Shown piece after piece: positions 9,297 through 19,076 of a stretch of DNA of 64,000 nt (position 1 is its first letter; each line of letters opens with the position of its first letter). Under the pieces are notes generated by a model. The model did not search any database. It worked only from the letters and a program-made list of their open reading frames with translations, and was not told the origin of the DNA. This DNA comes from Rhodopseudomonas infernalis (GTDB lineage Bacteria; Pseudomonadota; Alphaproteobacteria; Rhizobiales; Xanthobacteraceae). Where the stretch lies: assembly GCF_022271405.1 (NCBI RefSeq), contig NZ_JAJNAL010000002.1, positions 303,415 to 367,414 of the forward strand, given 5' to 3'. Made by a program: the position numbers and the translations under genes.

Positions 9297-9524
9297 GGTC
9301 AACCTCATTCCTCGAAATGGCGTTACGCCCGGAACGAAATCAGCATAGTCCCGCGCGGATGAATTGGAAGTGATTGCTATCAAACCCGTCTCGGCACAAT
9401 GAATGAACTACCAAGTGGTAACATCATCCAGTTTGCGTGTGGTTAGCATCAGCGCTGGGCCAGCTGGCGTCATGGCGCTGTGCGATCAGTTCGTGTTGAA
9501 TGCGGATGAGTCAGACGTCGCATC

Positions 9525-10331
9525 ATGAATAGTCAGCCTGATACCTCTGCGATCGATCCGATCCACCCGCATCTCGCACTCGATCGCATCGCACATGTGA
9601 CTTTGCGCATCGGTGCGATTTTGGCCCAGAGCGGGGCGTCAGTGCGCGTGGCGCATGAGGGCGCGCGGATGATCGCCAACGGCCTCGGCGTCGAGGTGAT
9701 GGGGATGCGTTCGGGCTACGCCTCGTTCGAGATCACGCTGGAGCGTGGCCGCGCCACCATTACCCGCATGATGCAGATCGGCCCCCACGGCGTGAACCAT
9801 CGGCTCGATTTCGCGGTGCGCGATCTGGCGGTGCGCGCCGCCACCGGCGGGATGACACCGGACGAGATCGAAGCCGATCTCGACCGCTTGCTGCGCGATA
9901 CGCCGAAGCATCCGTGGTGGCTGGTGGCGGTCGCGACCGGTGCGGCCTGTGCGGCGTTCGGCCGGCTGCTCGGCGCCGATTGGCTGTCGTTCGGGCCGAT
10001 GCTGGCGGCGGCGAGCCTCGGCCAGGCGCTGCGGCACTGGCTGCTCGGCCGCCGCATCAATGTATTCGTGATCGCGGCGATCATCGGCTGCGTCGCCGCG
10101 ACGCTCGGCGGCCTCGGCGCGCGGCTGGCGGGAAGCGGCACGGTGCAGCTGGCGATGATGGCCTCGATCCTGCTGCTGGTACCGGGCGTGCCCTCGACCA
10201 ACGCGCAGACCGACGTGCTGGACGGCTATCCGACGATGGGCAGCGCGCGCGCGGTGTGGGTGATCATGATCATGGTGTTCGCGGTGACCGGGCTGTGGCT
10301 CGCCGAGTTCGTGCTGAGGATCAGAATGTGA
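9525..10331 (+). CDS. Threonine/serine exporter, cytosolic plus membrane subunit (ThrE N-terminal/DUF1212, YjjP-like)
   Basis: A 268-residue protein. The first half is the soluble domain (RIGAILAQSGASVRVAHEGARMIANGLG) typical of the N-terminal ThrE family, and the second half has about five membrane helices with VPGVPSTNAQTDVLDG. In Corynebacterium ThrE is one protein; here the two halves are split between adjacent genes as in E. coli yjjP/yjjB. The likely role is efflux of threonine, serine or another small metabolite. Confidence 0.85.
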   Translation: MNSQPDTSAIDPIHPHLALDRIAHVTLRIGAILAQSGASVRVAHEGARMIANGLGVEVMGMRSGYASFEITLERGRATITRMMQIGPHGVNHRLDFAVRDLAVRAATGGMTPDEIEADLDRLLRDTPKHPWWLVAVATGAACAAFGRLLGADWLSFGPMLAAASLGQALRHWLLGRRINVFVIAAIIGCVAATLGGLGARLAGSGTVQLAMMASILLLVPGVPSTNAQTDVLDGYPTMGSARAVWVIMIMVFAVTGLWLAEFVLRIRM

Positions 10332-10807
10332 CGCAGGATCTTCTCGCCGCGCTGCCTTATCTCGCGCATCAGGCGCTGTTCGGCGCAGTCGCGGCCGCCG
10401 GCTTCGGCGTGCTGTTCAACTTCGGCGGCCGGGCGCTGATTTGGTGCACGGTCGCGGGCGCGCTCGCGCTCGGCATCCGCACCGTCTCCCAGAAATCCGG
10501 CGTCAGCCTCGAGGCCGCGACGTTTCTCGCCGCGACCGGCACCTCCTGCGTGGCGATCCTGTCGCGGCGCTGGCTCGGTCCGGCCTGCAACGCGATCGCC
10601 CTGGCCGGTTGCATCCCGATGGTGCCGGGCGCGTTCTTCGGCCAGGCGATGCTCGGCTATATGTCGGTCGCGGCCGATACGTCGGGCCAATCGATGGGCC
10701 AACTGGTCGCGTCGGCGCAGGCCTTCATCCGCGTGGTGTCGATCGTCGGCGCGATCGGCGCAGGGCTGGCGATCCCGGCCTATTTGTTGCGGAGCCGGCA
10801 GTTCTGA
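10328..10807 (+). CDS. Threonine/serine exporter, small membrane subunit (YjjB/DUF3815-like)
   Basis: A 159-residue protein with about four membrane helices and the YjjB pattern AGCIPMVPGAFFGQAMLGY. Its GTG start at 10328 overlaps the stop of the upstream DUF1212 gene by four bases, so the two are translated together and probably form one transporter. Confidence 0.85.
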   Translation: MTQDLLAALPYLAHQALFGAVAAAGFGVLFNFGGRALIWCTVAGALALGIRTVSQKSGVSLEAATFLAATGTSCVAILSRRWLGPACNAIALAGCIPMVPGAFFGQAMLGYMSVAADTSGQSMGQLVASAQAFIRVVSIVGAIGAGLAIPAYLLRSRQF

Positions 10808-10853
10808 GCAAGGGTGGCGGCGTTGCCGCCGCGGCGGTTCCGAGAGTGAATTC

Positions 10854-11972
10854 ATGAAGATCGCCTTCGCCATCGTGACGTTGTTCTCGGCCGGAGGGCT
10901 GCAGCGCGACTGCATGGCCCTGGCGGCCAGACTGACGGCGCGCGGCCACGACGTGACGATCTTTGCCGAACGACGGAAGGGCGAACTCCCGTCCGACCTC
11001 AAGGTCGAACTGCTGCCGAATTGGGCGGTCAGCAATCACAAGCGCGACCTGAAATTTGCCGAGGCGGTCGCCAAGCGCTGTGCCGGCGAGTTCAACCGCC
11101 TGGTCGGCTTCGGCAAGTTACTCGACCTCGACGTGATCTATTGCGCCGATCCGTGCCTCGCGGCGCGCCGTGTCGGCTTGCTGGCGAAATGGGGATCGCG
11201 CCGGCGCACGAAGATGCAGCTCGAGGCGGCAAGCTTCAAGCCGGGGCAGAAGACGACCTGCGTGTTGCTCAGCGCCAATCAGGCTCGCGACTTCCGCACC
11301 GCGTGGTCGACCGAGCCGAAGCGAATCGAGGTGCTGCCGCCGACCATCGACAAGGCGCGGCGGCATCCGGAGTTTCGCACTGACGGCACCCGCGAGCGGC
11401 TGCGCGAAAGTCTCGGGATGGCCGAACAGGATCTGCTGTGGCTGGCGATCGCCAACCAGCCCAGCGTCAAGGGGATCGACCGTGCGCTGGTGGCGATGAA
11501 GGGCATCCCGCAGGCGCGGCTGGCGATCGCCGGCATCCCGCCCAACAGCAAGCAGGCCGGACAGGTGCGCGGCTGGGCGCGCGGCATCGGCGTTGCCGAC
11601 CGCGTGGAGATGCTCGGCTTCCGCGCTGACATTCCCGAGCTGATGGCGGCGGCGGACCTGCTGGTGCATCCGGCGCGCTACGACACCACCGGCACTGTGA
11701 TCGTTGAAAGCCTGGTCAACGGCCTGCCGGTGATCACCACGGCCGAATGCGGTTACGCGCCGCATGTGGTGAAGGCCGACGCCGGCGTCGTGATCGCGAG
11801 CCCGTTCGAGCAGGAGGCGCTGACTGCCGCGCTCGGCGCCGCGACCTCTGCAGGCAAGCGCAACCGCTGGAGCCGCAACGGCATCGCCTACGGCGCCGCC
11901 GAGCGCCTGTATGACGGGCTCGACCGCGCCGCCGAACTGATCGAGCGTCCGCGGCGCGGCGCGGCGAACTAA
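10854..11972 (+). CDS. Glycosyltransferase family 4 (WaaG/RfaG-like)
   Basis: A 372-residue GT-B glycosyltransferase. The N-terminus (MKIAFAIVTLFSAGGLQRDC) and the C-terminal nucleotide-sugar site (LLVHPARYDTTGTVIVESLVNGLPVI, with the E-x7-E-like spacing of GT4) resemble LPS core glucosyltransferase WaaG. It probably adds a hexose to lipopolysaccharide core on the cytoplasmic side. It starts 46 bases after the exporter gene and is followed at 24 bases by another glycosyltransferase-like gene. Confidence 0.82.
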   Translation: MKIAFAIVTLFSAGGLQRDCMALAARLTARGHDVTIFAERRKGELPSDLKVELLPNWAVSNHKRDLKFAEAVAKRCAGEFNRLVGFGKLLDLDVIYCADPCLAARRVGLLAKWGSRRRTKMQLEAASFKPGQKTTCVLLSANQARDFRTAWSTEPKRIEVLPPTIDKARRHPEFRTDGTRERLRESLGMAEQDLLWLAIANQPSVKGIDRALVAMKGIPQARLAIAGIPPNSKQAGQVRGWARGIGVADRVEMLGFRADIPELMAAADLLVHPARYDTTGTVIVESLVNGLPVITTAECGYAPHVVKADAGVVIASPFEQEALTAALGAATSAGKRNRWSRNGIAYGAAERLYDGLDRAAELIERPRRGAAN

Positions 11973-11996
11973 CCATCACAAGAACAGCAGACGGAC

Positions 11997-12908
11997 ATGC
12001 CGAAACCGCTGAGCGAATACACCTGGGCGGATTGGCGCCGACTGCGTCCGCTGTCGCATGCGCTGAAGACGGCGCGCTATCGGCGGATCGACCGCCGCTA
12101 TCGCAGCGTGCCGGCGCAGGTCGGTGATCCGGCCGCGGCGGCACGGGCGATCCGCGGCAAGAACGTGCTGATCACCGTCGCCTACATGGACCCGGAGGCG
12201 ATCGACCTGCAGGCGACGCTGCTGCGGCATTTCTTTCCGGACTATCCCTACATCGTCGTCGACAATTCGCCGGAGGACGAGGCGGCGCAGGCGATCGCGC
12301 GCGTCGCCGCCTCGCACGGCGTGCCGTATCTGCGGGCGCCCCCGAACCCGTGGCAGAAGAGCAGCCGGTCGCACGGCATCGCGCTCAACTGGATCTGGGC
12401 CAGCATCATCCGGCCCGGCGCGCCGCTGGCGTTCGGGCTGCTCGATCACGACCTGTTTCCAACCGCGCCAGAAGATCCCTTCGCGCCGCTGCAGCGCCAG
12501 GAGATCTATGGCTACGTCCGCTATGCCGAACCGGACAACGGCCGATGGTTTTTATGGGCCGGCTACACGATGATGCGGTTCGCCGCGGTCTGCGAGCTCG
12601 ATCTCGATTTCGGTCAGGACTGGTTCATCGGACTCGACACCGGCGGCGCCAATTGGGGGCCGGTGTACAGCAACTACGCGCTCGATCTCCTTGAGAAGCC
12701 GCCGTCTCGCTTCGTGCCGTACCGCGACGGTCTCGCCACCTATGACGGCCCACTGCAATGGTGCGGCAGCTGGCTGCACGAAGTCGGCCAGATGGGTGAG
12801 CCCGAGATCATGCGCGATAAGCGACGTGTGGTGAAAGAAATCCTGGCGCCGCATCTGCAGGCGGCGAGCGGTGACGGGCAGGGGGCGGGCGCCTTCGGTG
12901 CGCCATAG
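11997..12908 (+). CDS. Putative GT-A-fold glycosyltransferase
   Basis: A 303-residue soluble protein. After a basic N-terminus there is a Rossmann-like strand (NVLITVAYMDPEAID), a YIVVDNSPEDEAAQ segment resembling the family 2 pattern, and LLDHDLFP, which fits the metal-binding D-x-D of GT-A enzymes. It follows a WaaG-like gene directly, so a role in the same surface polysaccharide is likely. Substrates are unknown. Confidence 0.6.
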   Translation: MPKPLSEYTWADWRRLRPLSHALKTARYRRIDRRYRSVPAQVGDPAAAARAIRGKNVLITVAYMDPEAIDLQATLLRHFFPDYPYIVVDNSPEDEAAQAIARVAASHGVPYLRAPPNPWQKSSRSHGIALNWIWASIIRPGAPLAFGLLDHDLFPTAPEDPFAPLQRQEIYGYVRYAEPDNGRWFLWAGYTMMRFAAVCELDLDFGQDWFIGLDTGGANWGPVYSNYALDLLEKPPSRFVPYRDGLATYDGPLQWCGSWLHEVGQMGEPEIMRDKRRVVKEILAPHLQAASGDGQGAGAFGAP

Positions 12909-12929
12909 CGCTTAGCAACGCATGTCCGC

Positions 12930-13409
12930 TCAGGTCAGCTTGCGATAGGTGACGTGGGCGGTGGCGAACGGCAGGCCGGCGCGGCCGGCGCTGCCGCGGA
13001 CCATGCAGCCTGTCGCGTCGATCCGGTAGAACCAGTCGTCGAAATTCAGCTTGGTGGTGGAGCCATCGGGCTGTGGCGTTTCGCGCGTGTACTGCCAATG
13101 GAAGGCGCAGCCGGCCTGTTCGCCGGCGGCTTCGCCGTCGAGCCCTGGCTCGGCGCCGCTGTATTTTCCCGGCCCGAGCTTGCGGATGGTCCACTGCAAC
13201 GTGTCGACGTGTCCGTCGTCGAACCGATAGGTCTCCGTGAAGTGCACCGTTTGCGTCTGCGCGTCCCATTTGCCTTCGGCCTGGATCGTGCTGCGCTTCT
13301 GCAAGCCGCCGATCAGGCTTTCGACCACGCCCCAGCCTTCCAAACGGCCGTTGAAAAACTCCTCCGGCAAAAACTCCGGGGATGTGTTCTGGAAGTCATC
13401 GATCGACAT
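12930..13409 (-). CDS. DUF3833 family protein
   Basis: A 159-residue protein with the DUF3833 pattern: PEEFFNGRLEGWGVV near the start, FTETYRFDDGHVDTLQW, a central W-x-Y pair (HWQYTRET), and LNFDDWFYRIDATG. The fold resembles a lipocalin-like barrel. Members often sit near cyclopropane-synthase/DUF1365/FAD-oxidoreductase clusters. Such a cluster is in this window but 25 kb away (38.6-42.1 kb). Function unknown. Confidence 0.75.
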   Translation of the reverse strand: MSIDDFQNTSPEFLPEEFFNGRLEGWGVVESLIGGLQKRSTIQAEGKWDAQTQTVHFTETYRFDDGHVDTLQWTIRKLGPGKYSGAEPGLDGEAAGEQAGCAFHWQYTRETPQPDGSTTKLNFDDWFYRIDATGCMVRGSAGRAGLPFATAHVTYRKLT

Positions 13410-13521
13410 GCTGGGCTCTCCTGTTCCTCAGCAGGAACCCGGATGAAGCAGCGTGGTTCCTGGCCGGGGACGATCGCGCGTCAGGGGGCGGCGCGGCTAA
13501 CTGCAGCAGCACGCAACTTCT

Positions 13522-14673
13522 TCAGGGTCTGAAACGCGGCGGGACGATCACGACCCATCCGCCATCGGGCAGAACCGTGATCCGTTCTTCACCAGATCGA
13601 ATCTTGGCGGCCCAATTCATCTCGGGCTGTATCGGCTTGATGAACTCTCCCGCGGTCTCGTAGGATGGTGCTGCGAGAAAAGCTGCCGCTACGACCGCCG
13701 CCTTGGTGTCGCCCTTGAAGAATAGCGTCGCAGCGCACCAGAGCAAGGCGACGCGCGGGACGTAAAAGTAGCGCGGCCCGTTGCTTTCAAGGTCGAGGCC
13801 GTGCGGTACGTGGTAGTACCGCTGGATCATGCCCGCGAGCACACCCGCTGCAAGGAACAGCACGCATATGCGTAGCCAGCGGTAGTTCGACCAGCACAGC
13901 GCATAGGCGATGACGACGACTCCGAGCAGAATGCTCAACTTCCGCGATGAGAACGATCTGGAGACAGCCACGTTCAGCAGGTGCGGCAGATCGGGTTGTC
14001 CGTCGATGATCGGCGCGGCCGTCGAGGTGAGCAGGATGTATGTCTGAACGCATGCCGTAACGACGATCAGCGCCGCGACGACGTCGCGCTTGATGACAGC
14101 GCGAACGGCGGCGATCGGTGCGATCAAGATGCTGAACGGTCCGGAGAGCCCGGCGACAACGGCGAACGCAGCACGGTTTATCGACGGCGGCGCCGCCAGC
14201 AAGAGCGCCAGGGTTGGTGCGAGCAGCCACTGAATGTTGGTGATGTTGCCGAAGATCTCACCGTCCGCCATGGGAGGCAGCAACAGCCCGACGCCGAGAA
14301 GGAAGCCGAGCCTCTGATCTTCAACGCATGTCGCAGCGGTGGCGGCTGACCACAGCGTGAGCAGGATCGCCGCGGAAGCGTATAGCCTTGGCGCGTAGGC
14401 AGGGTCGAACAACGACGCCACAAGCGCGGTCAGCCGCGGGGCGGCGTGAAGGTATCCCGCATATGGCATCTGGACAGCGGCCCAGCCGCCGTGATCCGCC
14501 ATCTGCTGCCAGAAGATCACGCCGTCTTCTGCCCAGAATTGAGGGTTGAGAAAAGCGTCGGGCGTTCGGACTGCGAGCAACGCGAGTGCGGCGACGATCA
14601 CCGCCGGGATCGTGACTGCGTATTTCGCGGGACTGGTCGCCCATTGGCCGGCACGCTGGCGCAATCCTAACAT
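13522..14673 (-). CDS. Polytopic membrane protein of unknown function
   Basis: About ten hydrophobic segments and a motif FWAEDGVIFWQQM after the first helix, with a conserved-looking RYFYVPRVALLWC late in the chain. This layout (early acidic loop after helix 1) resembles membrane glycosyltransferase-like proteins of the GT-C type, but I cannot assign a family. The ATG at 14673 places a short cytoplasmic tail before the first helix; the frame is open further upstream to 14823 without a clear ribosome site. Confidence 0.6.
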   Translation of the reverse strand: MLGLRQRAGQWATSPAKYAVTIPAVIVAALALLAVRTPDAFLNPQFWAEDGVIFWQQMADHGGWAAVQMPYAGYLHAAPRLTALVASLFDPAYAPRLYASAAILLTLWSAATAATCVEDQRLGFLLGVGLLLPPMADGEIFGNITNIQWLLAPTLALLLAAPPSINRAAFAVVAGLSGPFSILIAPIAAVRAVIKRDVVAALIVVTACVQTYILLTSTAAPIIDGQPDLPHLLNVAVSRSFSSRKLSILLGVVVIAYALCWSNYRWLRICVLFLAAGVLAGMIQRYYHVPHGLDLESNGPRYFYVPRVALLWCAATLFFKGDTKAAVVAAAFLAAPSYETAGEFIKPIQPEMNWAAKIRSGEERITVLPDGGWVVIVPPRFRP

Positions 14674-14870
14674 GCGGCCAAACGCCGCCGTCGTTGGCCG
14701 GACGGTCAGCAAGACACGCGATATGCGTCGCGAGCCGAGGTCATTACCGCTTGCTGAGTCGCTCTGATCAGCGGCGAACGCATTTGACCTCGTCCAGCGA
14801 CAACGGACGCGGTGCGATCGCAATACAATACGTGCATCATTGTTTCACTGAGAAAGGCCATGCAGCTATC

Positions 14871-15032
14871 TCAGCTGGCGCCCGCGGCAAACAGGATGAG
14901 GCCGACGCAGAACAGAACGCCGAGCCATCCGAACTGCATCACGATCGCAACCACCATCGCAGCGAGACCGAGCCAGTAGAATGCGGTGCGAAACTGGGCG
15001 TTGTCTTCGGCGTCGCTCACATGTCTGTCCAT
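14871..15032 (-). CDS. Small membrane protein
   Basis: About 53 residues: a polar start (SDAEDNAQFRTAFYW) and two short hydrophobic helices (LAAMVVAIVMQFG and LGVLFCVGLILFAAG). The starts ATG 15032 and GTG 15020 are both possible; the second has GGA upstream. Function unknown. Confidence 0.5.
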   Translation of the reverse strand: MDRHVSDAEDNAQFRTAFYWLGLAAMVVAIVMQFGWLGVLFCVGLILFAAGAS

Positions 15033-15423
15033 CGGTCTGAGTCTGGTCACACAGGCAAAGCGCCAGACGATTTGCATTCGCAGTGTTCGCCGATGGACTC
15101 CGCTCCAGACCTGCGATCAGTGTCTTGATCAGCTACGCGATTGACAGTGGAGCAGACTGCTGGACCATCAGCACAGCGCGGCGGCAGTGTTCCTTATGAA
15201 TCTGGAGTCTGTCTTTGAGGCAGAGCAACTCCGCCAGCCCGTTCCGAGCGACGTGTTTCGGACGACGTCGATCGTCGTGCTGCTCGCCGGCTAATCCAGA
15301 AACCATGATCACGCTGAGTGGCGTCTGCCCTATTAGGAACGATCGAGAGTTTGTCGGCTTTGACCCTTTGCCGCCATGCAGCGGTGATCGACGCTGATCA
15401 CGATCTTTCAGGATGAGTTTGCG
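15033..15423. other. Intergenic stretch without a convincing gene
   Basis: This stretch separates the small leftward membrane gene from the rightward DUF4336 gene and so should hold promoters for both. Short open frames on both strands lack ribosome sites and protein-like composition. AGGATGAG at its right end is the ribosome site of the DUF4336 gene. Confidence 0.5.
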
Positions 15424-16167
15424 ATGACCTCGACTGACAATGTCGCTTACGTTCCGACCGACACCCTTAAATCCGTGGCGGACGGGGTGTGGATCGTGGA
15501 CAGCGGGCCGCTCAGCGCCATGGGTCTGAGTGTGCCGGTGCGGATGACCGTGGTCCGGCTGCGGTCGGGTGAGATCTGGCTGCACTCGCCGACAGGCTAT
15601 TCCGATCGGCTGCGGATCGAGCTCGAACGTCTCGGCCCGATCGCGCATCTGGTCGCGCCGAACATCGCGCATTGGCAGTTCGTCAAGGACTGGAAAGACC
15701 ACTATCCGCAAGCCACCACATGGGCCGCTCCGGGCCTGCGCAGCCGCGCCCCGGTCATCAAGTCCGGCGTGGTGCTGGATCACGACCTCGGCGCATCGCC
15801 GCCCGCCGCATGGGCCGATCAGCTCGACCAGCTGCTGATCGCCGGCGGCTTCGGCGTCACCGAGGTCGCGTTCTTTTACCGCGCCAGCAGGACGCTGATC
15901 CTGACCGATTTCGTCGAGAACCTCGAGCCGGACAAGCTCGGCCCGGTGGCACGCCCGCTCGCCAGGCTAGCCGGCGCCACGGCACCCGACGGTATGGCCC
16001 CGGCGCACTACCGCTTCGCCATGAACCGCCGTCGCGCCGCCGTCAAAGCCGCCGCGCAGCACATGCTGGCATGGTCCCCCGAACGCGTCATCTTCGCCCA
16101 CGGCCGCTGGTACGACTCGGGCGGCACCGAACGATTGCGGCGCTCGCTGCGATGGTTGCTCGACTGA
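15424..16167 (+). CDS. DUF4336 family protein (metallo-hydrolase-like fold)
   Basis: A 247-residue protein with the DUF4336 landmarks VWIVDSGPLSAMGLSVPVRM, HLVAPNIAHWQFVKDW and LILTDFVENL. The family is distantly related to metallo-beta-lactamases but lacks the full HxHxDH metal motif. AGGATGAG is placed correctly for the ATG. It converges with the downstream transporter gene. Function unknown. Confidence 0.78.
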   Translation: MTSTDNVAYVPTDTLKSVADGVWIVDSGPLSAMGLSVPVRMTVVRLRSGEIWLHSPTGYSDRLRIELERLGPIAHLVAPNIAHWQFVKDWKDHYPQATTWAAPGLRSRAPVIKSGVVLDHDLGASPPAAWADQLDQLLIAGGFGVTEVAFFYRASRTLILTDFVENLEPDKLGPVARPLARLAGATAPDGMAPAHYRFAMNRRRAAVKAAAQHMLAWSPERVIFAHGRWYDSGGTERLRRSLRWLLD

Positions 16168-16187
16168 CGCCCTGACGCGCGGTTTTC

Positions 16188-17516
16188 TCACTCGTGCCGG
16201 TCGATCGCCGAGCGGTGCTTGGTGTCGCGCATTGTGGTGTAGACCAGCAGCGAGATGAAGATCATGCCCGCAAGGTAGTAGTAGAACCACTGTTCGTGGC
16301 CCTGCTGCTTGAAATACAGCGCGATCGCCGGCGCTGTCCCGCCGAAGATCGACACCGTGAGCGCGTAGGGGACGGCAACGCCGGTCGCCCGGATCGCGGT
16401 CGGGAACAGTTCGGCCTTCACCACCGCGTTGATCGAGGTGTAGCCGGCGGTGAACAGCCATGCGCCGCAGATCAGCAGGAAGGCGATCCAGGGCGATTTG
16501 GTGCCGGCCAGCAGCGTCAGGATCGGCACCGTCAGCAGCGCGCCCGCGATGCCGAAGAACATCAGCACCGGCTTGCGACCGATCCGGTCCGAAATCGCCC
16601 CGTAGATCGGCTGCAGGATCGAGGCGAAGATCAGCGAGCCGGCGATCACGTAGGTCGTAGTGATGTCGGACAGGCCGACGGTCTGCCGGACAAAGGTCTG
16701 CATATAGGTCGTGAAGGTGTAGAACGCCGCGGTGCCGCCGGCCGTCAGGCCGACCACGATCGCGACCTCGCGCGGATAGCGCACCAGCCCGCGCAGCGAG
16801 CTTTCGCGCTTGATCTTGCCGGCGCCCTTCGCCTGCTGGAACGACTCGGTTTCCTCCATGTGGCGGCGCATGAACAGCGCGATCACCGCCAGCAGGGCGC
16901 CGATCACGAACGGAATGCGCCAGCCCCAGTCGAGCAACTGCTCGTGCGTCAGGAAGACGTTTTGCAGCAGCAGGAGCACGAGGATGGCCGTGAGCTGCCC
17001 GCCGATCAGCGTGACGTATTGAAAGCTCGAATAGAAGCCGCGATGCTCCGGGTGGGCGATCTCGGTGAGATAGGTCGCGCTGGCGCCGTACTCGCCGCCG
17101 AGGCTCAGGCCCTCGATGATGCGGGCCAGCGCCAGCAGCGCGGGCGCGGCGAAACCGATCGAGGCGTAGGTCGGCGTAAAGGCGATGATCAGCGAGCCGA
17201 AGCACATCATCAGCACGGACAGCGTCAGCGACAGCCGCCGCCCGTAGCGATCGGCCAGATGCCCGAACAGCCAGCCGCCGATCGGCCGCACGATGAACCC
17301 GGCGGCGAACAGCGTCGCCGCGTTGAGCTGCTGCACAACCGGGTCAGCCGAAGGGAAGAATTGCGGCGCAAAGTACAGCGCGAAGGCCGTGTAGGCGTAG
17401 AAGTCGTACCATTCGACCAGATTGCCGACGGATCCAATAAAGATAGCCTTGATGCGCCGCTTTGCATCCGCGAGCTCGATCGGGTGCGGGTGAGACGGCG
17501 TTTCGCTTTGCGACAT
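16188..17516 (-). CDS. Major facilitator, metabolite:H+ symporter type (KgtP/ProP-like)
   Basis: A 442-residue, twelve-helix transporter. The start of the protein (GSVGNLVEWYDFYAYTAFAL) and the loop GHLADRYGRRLSLT are signatures of the MHS subfamily, which carries alpha-ketoglutarate, proline/betaine, citrate and similar acids. A second family motif, RIIEGLSLGGEYGA, is present. The ATG at 17516 fits homologues better than the one at 17555. The substrate cannot be fixed. Confidence 0.88.
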   Translation of the reverse strand: MSQSETPSHPHPIELADAKRRIKAIFIGSVGNLVEWYDFYAYTAFALYFAPQFFPSADPVVQQLNAATLFAAGFIVRPIGGWLFGHLADRYGRRLSLTLSVLMMCFGSLIIAFTPTYASIGFAAPALLALARIIEGLSLGGEYGASATYLTEIAHPEHRGFYSSFQYVTLIGGQLTAILVLLLLQNVFLTHEQLLDWGWRIPFVIGALLAVIALFMRRHMEETESFQQAKGAGKIKRESSLRGLVRYPREVAIVVGLTAGGTAAFYTFTTYMQTFVRQTVGLSDITTTYVIAGSLIFASILQPIYGAISDRIGRKPVLMFFGIAGALLTVPILTLLAGTKSPWIAFLLICGAWLFTAGYTSINAVVKAELFPTAIRATGVAVPYALTVSIFGGTAPAIALYFKQQGHEQWFYYYLAGMIFISLLVYTTMRDTKHRSAIDRHE

Positions 17517-17975
17517 GAGGAGGCCCTGAGCTTGCGGAGCGTCGGCGCCGACCATCTCACGCGTGTGGCGATCGGCTCACTGGCAGCTTCCGTGACGCGG
17601 AAAGGTATCCTTATGCGTCTCTTCCGCACAGGCGTCTAGCACCGGACGGTTGTTGCGGGGGGGCGGAACTCCGAGTTTAGCCGCGGTGTGAAACCGTCCC
17701 GAAAGCACGAAGACAAAAATAGATGCGACTAGCGAGAAGCCAACACCGGATCGCAGCGCGCTCCCTCTCCCGCTTGCGGGAGAGGGCTGGGGTGAGGGCT
17801 CCCCAGGCAGTGAGTCAGCGACACGCGGAGAGGAGTGCCTCAACTGGATCGATACGAGGTCCTGCCCTAGGGCATTCCACCTAACCGGCAACAGGTCGCG
17901 TACCCCTAGCCCGGTGCAGTATTAGATATGGCGACTATGGGTCCAAGACGACATCATTAGGGCAAGTGGAAGCAC
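17517..17975. other. Intergenic stretch with palindromic repeat, start of AT-richer islet
   Basis: No convincing gene. It contains the family E repeat at 17761-17802. From about 17,900 the base composition turns visibly AT-richer than the surroundings. Confidence 0.5.
17761..17802. repeat. Palindromic interspersed repeat, family E
   Basis: CCCTCTCCCGCTTGCGGGAG forms a tight hairpin and is followed by AGGGCTGGGGTGAGGG. This is a widespread REP-like unit in proteobacterial genomes. One copy is seen in the window. Confidence 0.75.
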
Positions 17976-18125
17976 TTGGACATCAGTCTGGCACGTCCGA
18001 ACCAGACGGTGAAAATTGATCAGCTGAGAATAGATCGCTGCGCCACGGTCATCAAGAAACTGTACGAGTGCGTCAGTTGTGGCTTCGATAAAGCGAAGGC
18101 ACGTCAACTTCTAAAGCTATTCTAA
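17976..18125 (+). CDS. Possible small protein, 49 residues
   Basis: From a TTG with GGAAG just upstream, the frame reads MDISLARPNQTVKIDQLRID, continues with two Cys (ECVSCG) and ends AKARQLLKLF. Composition is protein-like and basic, but there is no family match I know, and the AT-rich islet makes chance frames likelier. It could be the remnant of a longer gene. Confidence 0.22.
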   Translation: MDISLARPNQTVKIDQLRIDRCATVIKKLYECVSCGFDKAKARQLLKLF

Positions 18126-18170
18126 GGTTCGTTGATAATGTTGGGCTGGGGTCGCATGTCATTACCGCAA

Positions 18171-18578
18171 TCAAAGTCCGATCAGAGGCTTACCTGCTTG
18201 CCAAATCTTCTCCGCCAGTTCGTACGACGCCGCCAATTGCGCCGGTTCTGCAATCATCGATTTTAGGCGTGCGCGAAAGCCGGCTTTCGTGTCATCAGCG
18301 GAGCCCGCTTCGACGATTTCTTTGACTAGCCCCGTCGGTAGTCGGGTGTCATGAAAAAGGCCCTCGATCTTTGCGCCAAATACGTCTCCTAGGCGAATGG
18401 CATTTTCCGCACCATAGACCTTATTGAACGACATCGTTAAGCCGGTAATCGTGGCGCCCTCGGCGACTAACATTGGTCCGCCGATCGATGTGCTATTTAT
18501 GATGGTGAAGTCGTGCATAATACTGCCAGGCGATACAAAAATAGCACCGCGCTGCTGCGGGAATTTGTTCTTGCTCAT
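18171..18578 (-). CDS. Hypothetical protein in AT-richer islet
   Basis: A 135-residue protein (MSKNKFPQQRGAIFVSPG...) with a beta-rich first half (repeated short strands with Ile/Thr/Gly: MHDFTIINSTSIGG, EGATITGL) and a helical C-terminus. AAAGGTG is suitably placed before the ATG. Codon use is less GC-biased than neighbours, which suggests acquisition. I do not recognise the family. Confidence 0.6.
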   Translation of the reverse strand: MSKNKFPQQRGAIFVSPGSIMHDFTIINSTSIGGPMLVAEGATITGLTMSFNKVYGAENAIRLGDVFGAKIEGLFHDTRLPTGLVKEIVEAGSADDTKAGFRARLKSMIAEPAQLAASYELAEKIWQAGKPLIGL

Positions 18579-19076
18579 CTTTTATCTGCACCTTTCCAAT
18601 TAGTAGTAGAGTGTAGCAAATGTGTTTTCCTTCGTGTGAGTGGAAATCAATCTACGAAGGGACTAAGCAGCGCAAGACTCAGCTGCGTGTCCTTGAACTT
18701 TAAGTTGTGATTATGCTTATACTCTTAGATTTGTGAAGTGCGGTGAAAGTACTGCGATCGGCGGTTCAGTTGGTATGGCGTATTTTGCTGCGGATTCAGC
18801 GGTATCTCGGTGGGCGCCCCCGTGATCAATTGGGCCAGGCGCCTGCGTGACTTGTCAGGAGAATGGCCGTGTTAGGAGAGGGGCCATCGCGGTCTGCTCG
18901 CCATCGCGTTCGCAAAGCGCCTATCCGGCAACTCGGGCGGCTTCTCGTTTAAAATGATTCAGCAAGCAGCGGAGGATTATCTTCGGCATCGATCGAGCCT
19001 GATCAACCGAGGAGGACTGAACTTGAGAAAAAATGGTAATTATGAATTCGTGCAACAGGAGCATGAGCACGGATAC
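18579..19076. other. Gene-poor stretch next to tRNA-Arg
   Basis: No supported gene. The left half is AT-rich, and the right half returns to higher GC near 18,800. A short rightward frame at about 18,868 reads roughly 29 codons and may be a gene remnant. It lies on the 3' side of the leftward tRNA-Arg, the side where islands normally integrate. Confidence 0.4.
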